A DNA stretch of 64,000 bases from Mesostigma viride. Its lineage: Eukaryota; Streptophyta; Mesostigmatophyceae; Mesostigmatales; Mesostigmataceae. This document shows positions 27,581 to 36,819 of the stretch, piece by piece. The notes below the pieces were generated by a model. The model had not been told where the DNA came from and searched no databases. It saw only the letters and a list, made by a program, of their open reading frames with translations. The position numbers and the translations under genes are program-made. The stretch spans positions 1,748,888-1,812,887 of the forward strand of contig RPFO01000253.1 of assembly GCA_009746045.1 (NCBI GenBank), written 5' to 3'. Position 1 is the stretch's first letter, and every line of letters starts with the position of its first letter.

Positions 27581-29263
27581 TTAGGGCAACCTTGAGAAGT
27601 GGGGTCTGTGCATCCTGGGCGACAATTTCCAAGGGTCGTTGCAGCTAGCGCAATTGCAAATGCCATGGCCTGGCCGAACACCGTCAACTGACCGACGTGA
27701 TGCCTTGGCAGCATTTTGCAGTCGACTTGACCGTTGGTGCTTGACCGCACTTTGGCTGACAGGTCGCTGTCCACGACGTGGTCGGCTCGCTCGAGGCCTC
27801 GCGCCAGCACCGGACTTGGCAGTCCAGGACTTAGAAAAATTTGGCAGCTTGGTCGATTTCGCCCTCGCGTCACGAATTTGTTCCCCCTCAGTTAGGCTGG
27901 CAGCGTTCGAGCGCCGCGCCTTTGGTCTGGTCGCCGGACTTTGGTTACTAGCACCAGTATCACCTGGTATGCTGGCGGCGACAACGCGCTCCGCCTGCAC
28001 TGGGCTGTTCTGGACCGCGGTTTCTGGAAGTACTTCAGCGTCTGACACGGACTTCTCCATTGCGCTGGAAACTTCTCGAATTGGCGTGAACTTCCACTGG
28101 GCCGGCGCAGAGTATATAAAGCCACGCAGTGTGCGAGTAATGCCCAGTAGGCCGCCCCCGATCCCGCATACACGGGCAAGCATGGCCAGTATGACCGTTA
28201 GGCCCACGGCCAGCCACTCCGCCGCGTGTCCCGAGGCACGTGAGATGCTGCGCTCGCTGCTCGCCATTTTCTGCCCTTGACAGGCAGCGTCGTTCTTGAA
28301 GCTCGTCGCCGACGATTTCAGCTCTGGGATGGCGTCCATCGCTGCGTCCGCACCGTGCGCGGGCAAAAAGTAGGTGTTGTTCCTCGTCCCGATGCTGCAG
28401 TGCCTGCTGTCCAGCACAGCAACCCGCTGGGCGAGGTCGACCTTGTGGCCATCCTTGACGAGCTGGCCGACTGATAGAAGTCGGGTGCTCAGCCTGGGAA
28501 CGAGCAGCGCGTTTTGGAGGTGCACGTCCGCGTCCTGACCCGGCAGCTTCAGTTTGACAGTCCCGATGGCTGTCGCCTTCAGTTGGCCGCCTGAGCCGGC
28601 GATTTCCCTGTCATGAGGGTGCAGGCACACGAAATCCGACGGGCATGGCGTCATGTGACAGCTCGCTGCGGAATCCAGCACCCAGCTGGTCGGTGCTTTC
28701 TTTTCATACTGCGTGAGTGCAGCAGCATCCGACGGCGATGGCGACTCGGCGATGGTGGCGAAGACGAAGCCGGACCGCTCCGCAGCCTCCTCGGTGATAC
28801 GCGCCTCGCTGGCACCTGGTGAGTGCTCCTTTCTCGCTTGGTTCCGTCGCGTTGCCTTGTTCTTGCGTTCTTGCTTCAGCTCCGGATGCTTCTCCCAGCA
28901 CTGGGTGTCCACGTGCCCGGCCTTCTTGCAGTAATTGCACCGCCTCTTTCCTCCACTTTTCTTCGTAGTAGTGTGGAAAACCTGGCCGTTAGGGGAGCCC
29001 TCCTTCTTTGCTTGAGCAGAACGCCTTCCGTGCAGTAGCTCCTCCGCCTCCAGCAGCGCAGTCTTGACCTCCTTTAGCGAATCCTCCTCTCCAGTTAGGA
29101 CCTTGACCAGGTCACAATAGGCCGATGCTAAGGCCTTCAACACAGCCTTGATTTCTTCCCATTTCCTCAGAGACCGCCCATCAAACGTTGTGATGGACTT
29201 GCTTGTTGCCCGGAATTGCTTGTAGCACGCTTCCTTGGTAGCCATGGTGTCTTCAGTCGCCAA
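27581..29263 (-). CDS. Gag-protease polyprotein with shortened Gag, second element
   Basis: A 560-codon frame. Compared with the first family, the N-terminal Gag is short: a WEEIKAVLK helix is followed almost at once by DSLKEVKTALLEAEELLHG, so most of the UBN2 domain appears deleted. A zinc knuckle CNYCKKAGHVDTQC and a protease site WVLDSAASCHMTP follow, then the same post-protease layout (GSGG, LLVPRL, LLSVGQLVKDGHKVDL). Downstream is a hydrophobic stretch (WLAVGLTVILAMLARVC) and a basic tail without homology that I recognise. Non-autonomous; mobilisation by a partner element is inferred from the near-identical LTRs. Confidence 0.7.
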   Translation of the reverse strand: MATEDTMATKEACYKQFRATSKSITTFDGRSLRKWEEIKAVLKALASAYCDLVKVLTGEEDSLKEVKTALLEAEELLHGRRSAQAKKEGSPNGQVFHTTTKKSGGKRRCNYCKKAGHVDTQCWEKHPELKQERKNKATRRNQARKEHSPGASEARITEEAAERSGFVFATIAESPSPSDAAALTQYEKKAPTSWVLDSAASCHMTPCPSDFVCLHPHDREIAGSGGQLKATAIGTVKLKLPGQDADVHLQNALLVPRLSTRLLSVGQLVKDGHKVDLAQRVAVLDSRHCSIGTRNNTYFLPAHGADAAMDAIPELKSSATSFKNDAACQGQKMASSERSISRASGHAAEWLAVGLTVILAMLARVCGIGGGLLGITRTLRGFIYSAPAQWKFTPIREVSSAMEKSVSDAEVLPETAVQNSPVQAERVVAASIPGDTGASNQSPATRPKARRSNAASLTEGEQIRDARAKSTKLPNFSKSWTAKSGAGARPRASRPRRGQRPVSQSAVKHQRSSRLQNAAKASRRSVDGVRPGHGICNCASCNDPWKLSPRMHRPHFSRLP

Positions 29264-29316
29264 TGGAACTGGATGTCTCTGGGTTCACAGTGGTCTTCTT
29301 GTTCCTCAGTAACAAA

Positions 29317-29328
29317 CCTCCGATACCA
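29317..29328 (-). promoter_or_regulatory. Primer-binding site, second element
   Basis: TGGTATCGGAGG on the minus strand directly adjoins the LTR at 29329. Identical to the site in the otherwise different first family. Confidence 0.65.
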
Positions 29329-30136
29329 TGTTTGGATTGGGAGAGGAGACTAATGGGTTTTACACAATGCCTTGTGCTTGGCCTTGCTACCCACACACCT
29401 TGCAGGTGCTGAAAGAAAGAGAGGTTGAAGACAATTTACGTGGAAGAATAAATGGCTTTATTAGAATATAATAGTTGGAGAAGAGCTTGAATGGAGGTTG
29501 AATGGAGGTACCTGCCCTTAGGGGGCAGTTTCCTTTTATACCTTTTAGGCTAGGAAGGATGACATCAGCAATGACATCATCACAGAAGCTTGTAGAAACA
29601 TCCTAGCATATTCCTAGCATATTCCCAGCATATTCTCAGTATATTCCAGGAATATTCCTGGCATATTCTTAGAACATTCCTAGAACATTCTAGACATGAT
29701 CCAATGAGCTGGCATAATAGCTAGATGCCAAGTGTCTACATAATAATGTGCCACATAACATGATTAATAAAGTGACACATCTCTTCTCCTTGGAGTGACA
29801 AGTGTCATGCAATGAGTCTACCCACTTGTCATCATGTAAGTGATAACATGTGTCATCATGAGCTGCCAACACTTGTCAGCTCATGGACCAAACACTTGTC
29901 CAATAGGCCATAGCACCACTTGTCAATCAAATACGTGATGCTACTAGGCTGACTCAGGTTACAAGTCATCCATGTCCAAGTATAGGACTATGGCACATGA
30001 ATATTGATCAGCTCATTGAGCCTGTTCCATCTAGCTCATCATAGCTATCAAATTCCCAGTCCATATGGAATAAATCCAACAAGAAACAAATCAGGCTGGG
30101 ATATATTGTGGCCAGGTGGATATAATATCCCTAACA
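29329..30136 (-). repeat. Right LTR of second element
   Basis: 808 bp, one base different from the left copy. Confidence 0.9.
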
Positions 30137-30346
30137 CGAGTAATCCGCTTGCGCCTTTTTCGCGTCCTCGTCCTTCTTCTTCTCTTCCTCGGTCCGCGGG
30201 TCCGCCATATCGGTGACGAAGTCGACGACGAACTTGGGCATCCGCGCCGCGAAAGCGGGGTCGTTCCGCGTGTTCGTGTATATCAGTGCCAGCACGAGAG
30301 CGAGGCAGACGAAGATCGCGAGGACGGTCACCGCCCCGGACGCCAT
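30137..30346 (-). pseudogene. N-terminal fragment of the split viral membrane-protein gene
   Basis: Starts MASGAVTVLAIFVCLALVLA, an N-terminal membrane segment, then a helical acidic/lysine-rich stretch (EEEKKKDEDAKKAQ) cut after ADYS by the second element. Joined to the fragments at 25622-25290 and 16055-15967 the gene is 627 bases (208 residues) with no stop, so it was intact before the two insertions. TATATAG abuts the ATG. A single-anchor virion protein is plausible; family not recognised. Confidence 0.8.
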
Positions 30347-30353
30347 CTATATA
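30347..30353 (-). promoter_or_regulatory. TATATAG motif abutting the ATG
   Basis: Minus strand TATATAG is directly followed by the ATG at 30346. Confidence 0.4.
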
Positions 30354-30371
30354 CAGGACGGTCATATATTA

Positions 30372-30602
30372 TCACGCCTGCATGGACGACATGAAGCCCA
30401 TCATATCGTACGTCCCGTCGTTCTGGCGAACGCTGAACGCCAGTCGATGAGCGGCGCCTTCGAGAAACTTCTCGGAAGCCACGCGGATGGGACCGATGTC
30501 GAACGGATTGACGCGGGAGAGGTTGGAATGATCTTGTTCCAGTTTGAGGCTCTTCGACACGACGAGTTCGGTGGCGATGATTTCTCGCTTTGTGGTCGAC
30601 AT
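30372..30602 (-). CDS. Small hypothetical protein
   Basis: A 76-residue protein starting MSTTKREIIATELVVSKSL and ending in a methionine-rich MMGFMSSMQA. It has no membrane segment. It follows the fibre cluster on the same strand (gap 11 bases to the 139-residue protein) with AATAGTAA just before its ATG, and may be another particle component. The ELVVSKSLKLEQ segment resembles the short beta-strand openings of the fibre proteins next door. Confidence 0.5.
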   Translation of the reverse strand: MSTTKREIIATELVVSKSLKLEQDHSNLSRVNPFDIGPIRVASEKFLEGAAHRLAFSVRQNDGTYDMMGFMSSMQA

Positions 30603-30613
30603 TTACTATTCAT

Positions 30614-31033
30614 TCAGAAAAGTTGTAAGACCGTTTTAACCATCGTGTTCGTGGTCATATTCCATTTCTGTACTTCTAGTTCGTCGTTCGAGTTCACGAC
30701 GAACCGATATCTCGTGTTGCCCGTCCCGATCTCTCCGACGGACGCCGATCCGCCGCCTCCGCCTCCGGATCCGATGGTGGCGATACCGGCCGGGCTGAAT
30801 TGTATGGACGACCCTCCCGATCGTATGACGATTCCGGTGCTGTCGAACACGATGGCGGGACTCGTGGCCGGGTCTAGTCCGGGCACGTCCGGGAGCATCA
30901 TCGTCTTCCCATTTTCGGATAGTAGCCGGACCCCGGACGTCTGAGTGCGGTCTTCGCTCGTCGAGACGAGCGAATCGGTCTGCACGTTCTTGAAATAGAG
31001 ATAGCCTTTGGGCTCGACGGGGTTGGGCGGCAT
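30614..31033 (-). CDS. Small fibre-like structural protein
   Basis: A 139-residue protein starting MPPNPVEPKGYLYFKNVQTDSL. It is rich in Gly, Ser and Thr with alternating beta-type segments (GIVIRSGGSSIQFSPAG) and a glycine run (GSGGGGGGS near 90), like tail or fibre tip proteins and like the large fibre gene upstream on the same strand. Probably a partner or minor component of that fibre. The assignment is compositional. Confidence 0.5.
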   Translation of the reverse strand: MPPNPVEPKGYLYFKNVQTDSLVSTSEDRTQTSGVRLLSENGKTMMLPDVPGLDPATSPAIVFDSTGIVIRSGGSSIQFSPAGIATIGSGGGGGGSASVGEIGTGNTRYRFVVNSNDELEVQKWNMTTNTMVKTVLQLF

Positions 31034-31084
31034 CTCTTTCTACACACGAAATACCACACATTTATTTGCGAGACGCGTGACGCG

Positions 31085-32293
31085 CTAAAAGGTGTTGTTA
31101 TCCCAATGGGCGAGGACATCCACCACCGTGTCGTTGATAGTGCCCAACGATGCGCTTGTGTTGGTCGCGGGTGCCGCGTATCCGTTGATCACCCCCGTAC
31201 GCCATGTCGATCCTTCGAGCTTCACGAGTTGGAGGGTCTCGTCGTCCGCCACTCGAAAACCGTAGGTCACGGTGAGAGGTTTGTCGTAGTCCGAACGGTA
31301 CCCGTATATCTGTCCGTATCCCGACACGAGCGTCGGGCATACGCGGACGTTGCCGTATCCGACGTTTCTGCCGATGGCATTGCTAGTAGGATGTCCTAAC
31401 GTTAAGGTGTTATAAACGGATAACGAAAGGTTTTTGTTTGCGTTAGAGCCGCTCCTTGGCACCAGTGTCTTCTCCGTTCCGTCAATAAACATTCTGTACA
31501 CTCCGGAATTGTCTAATTGGACGCCGAGAATGAACGGGTCGGCGGGAACATCAGCCGCGTCCATCTCGGATCCAAAAGTGGCGTCCTCTATCCCAATCCG
31601 TCCATACTGTTCGTACACTCGGAAGTAACTCTGGCCGATGGTACCGTACACAAAGAGCGTCAGAACCGAACCGCTCGTGTTAAAGTCGGTCGGCGGGACG
31701 ATCTTCATGATGAACGTGACCCCCCTGGTTTGCGAACCCGAAAACCCCGTGATCGTCGCTTGCGCCTTCCCCGTGGTCACACCCGTAACATTGCTCGTGA
31801 ACAGTTGCCCGGGACCGGCGAAGATCGTAGCTGGGTAAGTCACGGTCATCTGTATTCCGCTGACGCTATCGAGCGCCGATCCTGATGTGAACTCCCATCT
31901 CGCGATCTCGCTGTTAACAGGAAGACTCGAAAGAAGAATGTTCGTGGTCGGGGCTTTTCGAACCGCGCTGCTCACGACGCGCGAGAATAGCAGTTGGCCG
32001 CCCCGGATGTGCCAATACGATCCTAGCGTGTCGCCTCCGTCCTGATTCGTCCCAGCGTTCCACTTGATTGACCGTTCGGCCTGGACGGAATCCACGGTCC
32101 CGTCTCCGTCGACGGCGATTCCCGCGCCGGACGAAGCGGCGTTCGTGGCCGGCGCGACGGACGATATGCGCACGTCGTCTACGAAAAACTGCGCGTTCGA
32201 TACGTCGGGCGAATAGTGGCCTATATTCAGTCCAGCCGGTGACGTAACGGATGCCGAAAGTATCGCAGCCGGCACGTTACCACCAGCCACTTC
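31085..32293 (-). CDS. C-terminal half of fibre protein, after in-frame TAG (LamG-like)
   Basis: This 402-codon frame begins directly after the TAG at 32294-32296 and is in the same frame as the upstream 759-residue protein; it has no ATG of its own near the start (first codons GAA GTG). Its opening (LNIGHYSP then FFVDDVRISS) completes the LamG/concanavalin-like domain that the upstream protein leaves unfinished, and a second LamG-like domain follows (IARWEFTSGSALDSVSG ... GVYRMFIDGTEKTL ... LTLGHPTS). It is best read as the remainder of one fibre gene, expressed only if the TAG is suppressed. Confidence 0.65.
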   Translation of the reverse strand, partial: EVAGGNVPAAILSASVTSPAGLNIGHYSPDVSNAQFFVDDVRISSVAPATNAASSGAGIAVDGDGTVDSVQAERSIKWNAGTNQDGGDTLGSYWHIRGGQLLFSRVVSSAVRKAPTTNILLSSLPVNSEIARWEFTSGSALDSVSGIQMTVTYPATIFAGPGQLFTSNVTGVTTGKAQATITGFSGSQTRGVTFIMKIVPPTDFNTSGSVLTLFVYGTIGQSYFRVYEQYGRIGIEDATFGSEMDAADVPADPFILGVQLDNSGVYRMFIDGTEKTLVPRSGSNANKNLSLSVYNTLTLGHPTSNAIGRNVGYGNVRVCPTLVSGYGQIYGYRSDYDKPLTVTYGFRVADDETLQLVKLEGSTWRTGVINGYAAPATNTSASLGTINDTVVDVLAHWDNNTF

Positions 32294-34573
32294 CTAGTCG
32301 TTGATGAGAACGTGTATTTTTGACGTGAGCGTGTTCCTGTGCAGTGCGACCTTGAAGGTCTTGTTCGCGGGAAACGATCCCGCAAAAAATATCCTATCCG
32401 ACCCGACGGAGAGTGCGATATTCGTGTCTTCTAACGCGATGTCGAACGGACCGTAAGACATCAATTTGGTGTATATGGATGCGGCTGACGGAGTAAAATT
32501 GGCGCTCAGTTGAAACCCGCTCGTCCCGGAAGGCCACGACGCCGACGATGCGGACGCGTACCCTCCCGATCCCGTGATTTCGAGTCGCCCGTTGGCAAAC
32601 GCCGCGTTTCCGTGCGTCGTCAACGTGGCTCCGTTGATCGTGTCTGTGTTCGGTGTCGCCGAGTCGAATTGCCACGTCGCGACAGGGACGCCCGCGGGAC
32701 TGGCGAGGAACACGACCTTGTCGGAAACGCTGACGTTGGTCGACGTTTGGTTCACGCTGTTCACGTTCCCGGTCACGTTCAGGTTGCCACGGACAGTCAC
32801 CTCGCCGCTGGATGATGTCAGGTCGAGTCCACCTACGGACGTGGTGATCTTGCCACCGGTCCCGGCGCTATCCGTGAGTATCAGCTCCTTTTGGATCGCG
32901 ACGGACGCCGGAGCCGTCAAATTCAAGACGGCGGCGGTCTTGGGCTGCACGGTATTCGATAGCACGTTTATTCCGTCGACGTTCACACCGTACCCGGTCG
33001 CGCCCGTCAACGTCAGCGCTTTGGATGCGCTCGTTACATTACCACCATTCGCGTTCGTCAACACGAGATCATTCGGTACTTTCACGTTCGTCAACGCGGA
33101 TAATGTCAGATCGGCGTTGCTCGTCGAGATCGTGGACCCCGTGACGTTCACCCCGGTGTCCAAGTTCACTCCGCCCCCGCCCGCGACGCTCATCAATGTC
33201 AACGGTCCGGTCGACGTCGTCACTTTCCCACCCCCGCCTGCCGTGCTCGTCAACACGAGATCTTTCGTCACTTTCACGGCAGAACCGGCGTATAATGTCA
33301 GATCGGCGGCGGTCGACGTGATGGCCCCTCCGAGGACGTTGATGCTAGCGCCCAAACTCACTGCGCCCGAATAGCTCGTCAACGCCAACTCTCCGTTCGA
33401 CGTCGTGACGCTGCCAGTATCCAACACGACATTCTTCGCGATGTTGACGGAGGAACCAGCGGACAAGGTTAGAGCACCGCTATTCGCAAGTATCGTGGAT
33501 CCGGTGACGTTCACCCCGGCGTCCAAGTTCACGCCGCCTGAAACGCTCGTCAATGACAATGGTCCAGTCGACGTCGTCACTTTTCCACCCGTTCCTAATG
33601 TGTTCGTCAACACGAGATCCTTTGCGACGTTCACGGTCTTTGCGGCGCTTAACGATAACGCGTCGTTCGTCGTGGATATCGCGTTGTTGACGAACTTGAC
33701 TTCTTCCACGGTGACGCTCGATCCCGTCACGCCCGTGTCTCCCGTGATCCATATGTGCTCCCCTACCCCCGCGGCACCGCCCAGCGACCCCGCCTCGATC
33801 TTGGTGCATTTATCGGCGTTCGAGCCGTACGTGGTGGCGGAATATCCGATTTTCAATTTCGAATCGGGGTCTCGTCCGCGAACATCGACTTTCGGGCATA
33901 TCTCGACTCCCCCGCCCGCGGATATGCGAACTTTTCCGGAGGCGGACGCGTCCGCGGACAGACGCAATTGGGATTTGGTGAAAAGCTCTAGATCGTTCAC
34001 GTCTGCGTCGATCACTCCTCGCCAATCCGTCGCGCCCGTCTGAGGCGCCGTCCTTTGGCCAGTGGCGAACACCATCCCCATGACGACTTGCTGGTTGGCG
34101 TTTCCCGCATCTCCGCGGACCGCGAACGCGTCAGGTTGATCATTGGCGACCGTTTTCGCGGATTTGTGAGCGACCAACGTCGAGTTCACGGCAATGACGC
34201 TTTTAGTGTCGTCTTGCCCTTTCAACAACAGGTGGTTGGACGTGGACTTGTACTCGGAGTTCGAGGGTTCGGGATCGTCAGAGTCTCTGTTATACGTCTG
34301 GAGCGTCTGCGTCGGGATGGACCCGCCCGCTCCCGTCACGAGATCGCCCGTGATCTGCACGTTCCCGTGAATCACGACCTTATTGGTGGCGTTCAACACC
34401 GACGTATCCGTACTGTTTCCTCCCGATGCGTTCGGGATAAGGTGAATCTTATCGAGTCCGGTGATCTTGAGATCTCGGACGGTCGCCGACGAAACGTCTT
34501 CACCGCGGATCTCGTTTGCGTAAAGTGCCTTCACACGAGAACTCCCGAGGTTTTCGCATAGAGAGTTCGACAT
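32294..34573 (-). CDS. Repetitive fibre protein, N-terminal part
   Basis: A 759-residue Ser/Thr/Val/Gly-rich protein. After a head region (1-290), residues about 290-600 contain imperfect repeats of roughly 45-60 residues with the phrases KDLVLTN, GKVTTSTGPLSLTS, GVNLDAGVNVTGST and ALTLSAGSSVN, typical of beta-structured fibres and adhesins. From about 615 a LamG-like domain begins (ATWQFDSATPNTDTINGA ... FDIALEDTNIALSVGSDR ... KIHVLIND) and stops at TAG within the domain. ATACGTAATGATAA precedes the ATG. Probably a surface fibre for host attachment; role inferred from architecture. Confidence 0.7.
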   Translation of the reverse strand: MSNSLCENLGSSRVKALYANEIRGEDVSSATVRDLKITGLDKIHLIPNASGGNSTDTSVLNATNKVVIHGNVQITGDLVTGAGGSIPTQTLQTYNRDSDDPEPSNSEYKSTSNHLLLKGQDDTKSVIAVNSTLVAHKSAKTVANDQPDAFAVRGDAGNANQQVVMGMVFATGQRTAPQTGATDWRGVIDADVNDLELFTKSQLRLSADASASGKVRISAGGGVEICPKVDVRGRDPDSKLKIGYSATTYGSNADKCTKIEAGSLGGAAGVGEHIWITGDTGVTGSSVTVEEVKFVNNAISTTNDALSLSAAKTVNVAKDLVLTNTLGTGGKVTTSTGPLSLTSVSGGVNLDAGVNVTGSTILANSGALTLSAGSSVNIAKNVVLDTGSVTTSNGELALTSYSGAVSLGASINVLGGAITSTAADLTLYAGSAVKVTKDLVLTSTAGGGGKVTTSTGPLTLMSVAGGGGVNLDTGVNVTGSTISTSNADLTLSALTNVKVPNDLVLTNANGGNVTSASKALTLTGATGYGVNVDGINVLSNTVQPKTAAVLNLTAPASVAIQKELILTDSAGTGGKITTSVGGLDLTSSSGEVTVRGNLNVTGNVNSVNQTSTNVSVSDKVVFLASPAGVPVATWQFDSATPNTDTINGATLTTHGNAAFANGRLEITGSGGYASASSASWPSGTSGFQLSANFTPSAASIYTKLMSYGPFDIALEDTNIALSVGSDRIFFAGSFPANKTFKVALHRNTLTSKIHVLIND
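32830..33690 (-). repeat. Tandem coding repeats of the fibre
   Basis: About six imperfect copies, each marked by strings such as GTCAACACGAGATC (plus strand) and GTCGACGTCGT. Copies differ enough to be old but share phase, so in-frame expansion and contraction are possible. Confidence 0.6.
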
Positions 34574-34595
34574 TTATCATTACGTATATCCGATT

Positions 34596-35057
34596 TTAAA
34601 TTGCAGGATTTGACGGCAACGACGGCGCCGTCAGTTTCGCGCGTTGGTTGTACAGGTATCCGAGGACGAACGCCAACCCCGCACCCACCACCATGTACAT
34701 GATCACGTTGCCTCTGGACTCTTCCGCGGCGATCTGCCGCATGCGAGTCTCGATAGCCGACTGCTGTCTCGCCCGGTTCTCCGCCGCCGCCGATGCGGCG
34801 GCGTGCATCTCGTGAGCCGAAGCGGCGGGTCGCGCGCGCATCGACGGGTGTTGTTGCTGCTGTTGCTGCTTATGCGGAGGAGGGATGGACAGCGGACCGG
34901 GGATGTGGATGGGCTCGCGTCCGGTGCTGTCGGACACCTGGAACGGGGGCGGCGCCTCCGGATGGGACGTCGGAGGGGGCGCCGACATGGACATGGACTC
35001 TCCCGACGGCATGAACGTGTACGCTTGGTCCAACGGCGCTCCGCTCATCTTTATCAT
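34596..35057 (-). CDS. C-terminally anchored membrane protein
   Basis: A 153-residue protein. The first 90 residues are Pro-, His- and Gln-rich and low complexity (IPPPHKQQQQQQHPS), followed by a helical Ala/Arg segment and a membrane helix NVIMYMVVGAGLAFVLGYLY (about 118-136) near the C-terminus. Tail-anchored or internal virion membrane protein; family unknown. Either ATG at 35057 or the one three codons later fits. Confidence 0.55.
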   Translation of the reverse strand: MIKMSGAPLDQAYTFMPSGESMSMSAPPPTSHPEAPPPFQVSDSTGREPIHIPGPLSIPPPHKQQQQQQHPSMRARPAASAHEMHAAASAAAENRARQQSAIETRMRQIAAEESRGNVIMYMVVGAGLAFVLGYLYNQRAKLTAPSLPSNPAI

Positions 35058-35094
35058 CGCCTCGGAAAATAACCGTTTCCGGCGAACGAACGCG

Positions 35095-35389
35095 TCAGAC
35101 GTACTCCGCCATCGTATCCGCCGCCACCTGGAAACGTTTCGCGATCACTTCCTTCTTCTTCACCGCCATGAAAGGGACCACGTGGTTGTTGAAGATCCTG
35201 AGGATGTACTTCTCGATGTAATGGCTGTCCTCCTTGACGGGCGGTTCCTCCTTCACGGCCCACTCTCCGAGCACGTTGAAGAACTTGATGATCGCCTTGA
35301 CGTGCTTCTCCTCCACGTTCGGGTAAATGACCTGCGTGAAGTACTTGTCGAACTCGTCCCTGTTCTGGCACGAAAGCAGGATCGGGATC
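35095..35389 (-). pseudogene. C-terminal fragment of viral helical gene split by the third element
   Basis: Encodes the last 96 residues or so of the gene starting at 41801 (PILLSCQNRDEFDKYF onward, ending ADTMAEYV). Excising the element at 35390-41461 with one GGATC duplication restores the frame to give 209 residues. Confidence 0.75.
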
Positions 35390-35798
35390 AGTTAGATATA
35401 TATATGTACGTCGGAGACGTTGGGGACTTCAGTGTGAGAATGATGGCTGCAGCAACGCCAGGGATCGGGCGTTCCTTGTCATTATTCACTCCATATGTGG
35501 GCACACATTATATGTCGTGGACACATCACTCACACGAGATCCCTAGGACAACTGGACTACGCTCACTTGTCCGCCACGTGTCCAGGTTCTAGAGGCTTCT
35601 AGACCTGGAGCAACGTTACTACGCACAACGTCCACTAGACTAGTTGCTAGCTACGTAACTTGCGTACACGTGTGTGCGTCGCGCCACAACCGGCGCTCGG
35701 CACCGTTATTCTGTCTCCGCCAGAATAACTCCGGTCACACTGTATGTTCCCCTGTGTGGCTCCGGCCACAAGTCAGCCTCGAGGTATCTCAGCTAACT
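35390..35798 (-). repeat. Downstream LTR of third element
   Basis: 409 bp, AGTTAGATATATAT at one end and CTCAGCTAACT at the other. Its last 125 bp match 41337-41461 exactly by eye. Confidence 0.75.
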
Positions 35799-36819
35799 CC
35801 CATTATGTTTTCTTTCAGATTGGAACATGCTCCAAGTCTGACCTACCAACCGTTGCAAGGCAACCAGAGCCCATACAGTCACAACTGGATTAGAGAAGGG
35901 CCCCAGAAACGGACTATACTGATGCTGACTGCTGATTTAACCCTGCCAAGCACTACGGGGGTTCCTCCCCCTCAATAGTGGGGAAAACATAAATGAGGTA
36001 CTGCGGCCATTCGTCACACAGGACGTCATGCAAGTCACATGTCACAGCATATAAGGAGTGCCCAGTTTCCATCTTTGAAGGAGCGAATTGTCGTCATTTC
36101 CCTGGCATCTGTCACTGCAGATGGTAGAAAAAGGGGGGCTTGATTGCCACTTGTGGATGGAACCCCATGCAACATCCACTTCCCAAAAACCAATGGGATG
36201 ACTCTAGTGAAACCAGAGGTCTTCCCCAGGTGCTTAGGACCTGATGTTTTGCCACTGCTGACCTGGGCCAGAGCAGCCAGATACCTGTGAGTGCCACATG
36301 GTGGTAAGCACAGGCAACTGACAAGTGGGAACTGGTTCTCCACTTGATTTGCACATGGCGAATGGGTGGACTGCCCATCACCCTACCACAGGTCCTGGGA
36401 CCAGATGGCAGCATAAACACAACAGGCACAGTCACAGGACTAAGACTGTCACACGTTACATGCACATGCACATGCACATGTACAAGGTAACCATGAACAT
36501 GACCCAGCCACATAACAATGCCATGTACAAGTACTGTCACCATGACTGACACAATGACACACTTGTGAAGGATTGACAGCTCACCTCCCAAGAGATGAGC
36601 TAACGAAATTCCATGAGAGAGACAAAGTCAAAGAGACTCAATTTATTCACCATAAAACAGGGCTTACAAGGCATACAGGTTCAGCTCCTCCCCAGGAGCT
36701 AGTGCTGATGATAAGACACCCCGTGGCCTGGGCCCGGGTCTGGGTACCCCTACCCCCTGACAGGGGTTGCCCCATAGTAGGGGTGGGGAGACTAGCCACC
36801 CTCCCTGGGGAGGGGTGGA
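35799..36819. other. Non-coding 3' region of third element
   Basis: About 1 kb between the stop of the RT/RNase H frame and the LTR. It contains an ACATGC simple repeat at about 36459-36481 and no gene that I can support. Confidence 0.5.

Larger units (their letters stand above)
25623..30136 (-). mobile_element. Second gag-protease-only copia-like LTR element
   Basis: 4514 bp with 808-bp LTRs at both ends that start TGTTTGG and end CCTAACA, flanked by CGAGT duplications (25618-25622 and 30137-30141). LTRs differ at one base (25835 A, 29541 C). On the minus strand it has the same TGGTATCGGAGG primer site as the first family, one gag-protease frame, about 1.15 kb of non-coding sequence (26431-27580) and a CTAAGGGGGG polypurine tract. 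It lacks integrase and reverse transcriptase. LTR sequence is unrelated by eye to the first family. Confidence 0.9.
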
